7,107 nucleotides of DNA from Sediminibacterium sp. Its GTDB lineage: Bacteria; Bacteroidota; Bacteroidia; Chitinophagales; Chitinophagaceae. Below the pieces are notes generated by a model, which was not told the origin of the DNA, did not search any database, and saw only the letters and a program-made list of their open reading frames with translations. Position 1 is the first letter of the stretch, and each line of letters begins with the position of its first letter. Positions 6,144 to 7,107 of the stretch are shown here, one piece after another. The DNA lies in the NCBI GenBank assembly GCA_030832695.1, contig JAURIP010000080.1, positions 1 through 7,107 on the forward strand, given 5' to 3'. A program made the position numbers and the translations under genes.

Positions 6144-7107
6144 CTAGTCCATTACATTTTTATCAATTTTGTTACTTAAATAAATGACACCAATAACTAT
6201 ACACACACTGGCAACACCTATTGGATACCATAAGCCAGCCAAGGCATCTCCCATGGGCGATTCAGCTGATTTGGTAAACTCGACAATCAATGTTCCTAAA
6301 AAAGGCACCAAACCGCCAAATACCCCATTTCCTATATGATAAGGCAATGACATAGAAGTATACCTGATTTTTGTAGGGAACATCTCCACCAAGAAGGCTG
6401 CTATTGGACCATACACCATGGTGACATAAACAATTTGAATAAACACCAACCAAATTAAATTCCAATAAGTGCCTTCATCCATTGTTTTTTCAATGACCAC
6501 ATTTGGCTTCTCCGATTTTGAAACAACCAAACTTGGATTCAATGCATCTATTTTCAAGCCTGCATCATAAGCTGCAGTTAAATGTAAGGTGTCTGTTTTG
6601 GTATATCTAAAATTAGCACCATCCGTATATGCAGTATCAAAAACCTGTGTTACATATATTTTAGTATTATTCTTTACGTCAATCAGTACCTTAGGTTCGC
6701 TTGCAGTTGTTTTTGATAAATCAATTTTTTCGATTCTATTTTTAGCACTCGTTAAACTTAAAAATTGTTTATAAATGGGTCGGTAAGTGAGTACTGCCGC
6801 CAACATACCAATGAGCATAATCCATTTTCTTCCCACTTTATCACTCAACCATCCAAACAAAACAAAGCAAGGGGTCGCCATTAATATGGCCCACAACATT
6901 AAATTTCGTGATTGTATAAATTCAACCTTACAAACTGTTTCAATAAAACTTTGTGCATAAAACTGTCCCGTATACCAAACGACGCCTTGTCCCATGACAG
7001 CGCCAAATAAGGCCAACAAAACCATTTTAAAATTTCCCTTATTACCGAAACTTTCCTTAAGTGGGTTTGCCGATGTTTTTCCTTCGGTTTTTAATTTTGA
7101 GAACATG
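6144..7107 (-). CDS. MFS transporter, metabolite:H+ symporter-like, partial (C-terminal half)
   Basis: The frame is open to the right edge; the Met at 7106-7104 is internal, and the true start with helices 1-6 lies outside. Numbering from that Met, 320 residues are visible. Helices 7-9 lie at about 27-47, 68-86 and 94-110, with the MFS loop motif GWLSDKVGRK (85-94) between helices 8 and 9. Helices 10-12 lie at about 213-240, 258-278 and 290-311. EMFPTKIRYTSMSLPYHIGNG (241-261) after helix 10 resembles the metabolite:H+ symporter (MHS) group, such as KgtP and ProP, which import small organic acids or osmolytes using the proton gradient. Between helices 9 and 10, residues about 111-211 are a polar, beta-strand-like insertion (KVLIDVKNNTKIYVTQVF onwards), absent from typical MHS proteins and predicted on the periplasmic side. 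The substrate cannot be told. A small membrane-protein gene follows after 42 bp. Confidence 0.88.
   Translation of the reverse strand, partial: MFSKLKTEGKTSANPLKESFGNKGNFKMVLLALFGAVMGQGVVWYTGQFYAQSFIETVCKVEFIQSRNLMLWAILMATPCFVLFGWLSDKVGRKWIMLIGMLAAVLTYRPIYKQFLSLTSAKNRIEKIDLSKTTASEPKVLIDVKNNTKIYVTQVFDTAYTDGANFRYTKTDTLHLTAAYDAGLKIDALNPSLVVSKSEKPNVVIEKTMDEGTYWNLIWLVFIQIVYVTMVYGPIAAFLVEMFPTKIRYTSMSLPYHIGNGVFGGLVPFLGTLIVEFTKSAESPMGDALAGLWYPIGVASVCIVIGVIYLSNKIDKNVMD

Overview
The window looks like chromosomal DNA of a Bacteroidota member, most probably near the Chitinophagaceae. The signs are AT-rich DNA, start codons without Shine-Dalgarno sequences, promoter-like boxes resembling the Bacteroidota -7 consensus TAnnTTTG, and proteins of Bacteroidota flavour: a short FtsB/DivIC-like protein, a GldA-like ABC ATPase core, a gamma-alpha fused 2-oxoacid:acceptor oxidoreductase subunit and a BaxI_1-type membrane protein. 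The genus assignment is inference only.

Layout. Bases 1-444 (minus strand) hold the N-terminal 148 residues of a Bax inhibitor-1/YccA-family membrane protein that runs off the left edge. A 364-bp divergent intergenic region (445-808) follows, with promoter-like boxes facing both ways and a possible trace of a decayed gene. The one complete plus-strand gene, 809-2653, encodes the alpha subunit (with fused gamma domain) of a 2-oxoacid, probably 2-oxoglutarate, ferredoxin oxidoreductase; no beta-subunit gene lies beside it. It converges on a leftward block and shares with it a strong hairpin terminator at about 2673-2710.

Everything from 2689 to the right edge is on the minus strand. In transcription order it runs: the C-terminal half of an MHS-like major facilitator transporter (N-terminal half beyond the window), an 83-residue two-helix membrane protein, a GldA-like ABC ATPase, enolase (eno), an FtsB/DivIC-like divisome protein and endonuclease III (nth). 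The transporter and the small membrane protein are 42 bp apart and probably form a unit. eno appears to have its own promoter, with two overlapping palindromes in its spacer. The divisome gene and nth overlap by the four bases ATGA and are probably translationally coupled. A terminator-like hairpin with a seven-T run ends directly at the divisome gene's start codon.

Functionally these are mostly housekeeping genes: glycolysis, 2-oxoacid metabolism, division, base-excision repair and transport. I see no phage, transposon, CRISPR array, defence cassette, tRNA or rRNA. The more unusual points are the solitary KorA, the roughly 100-residue insertion between the predicted ninth and tenth helices of the transporter and its small membrane neighbour, the ABC ATPase without an adjacent permease, and the regulatory architecture around the eno, divisome and nth genes. 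None of this amounts to a clear new system.
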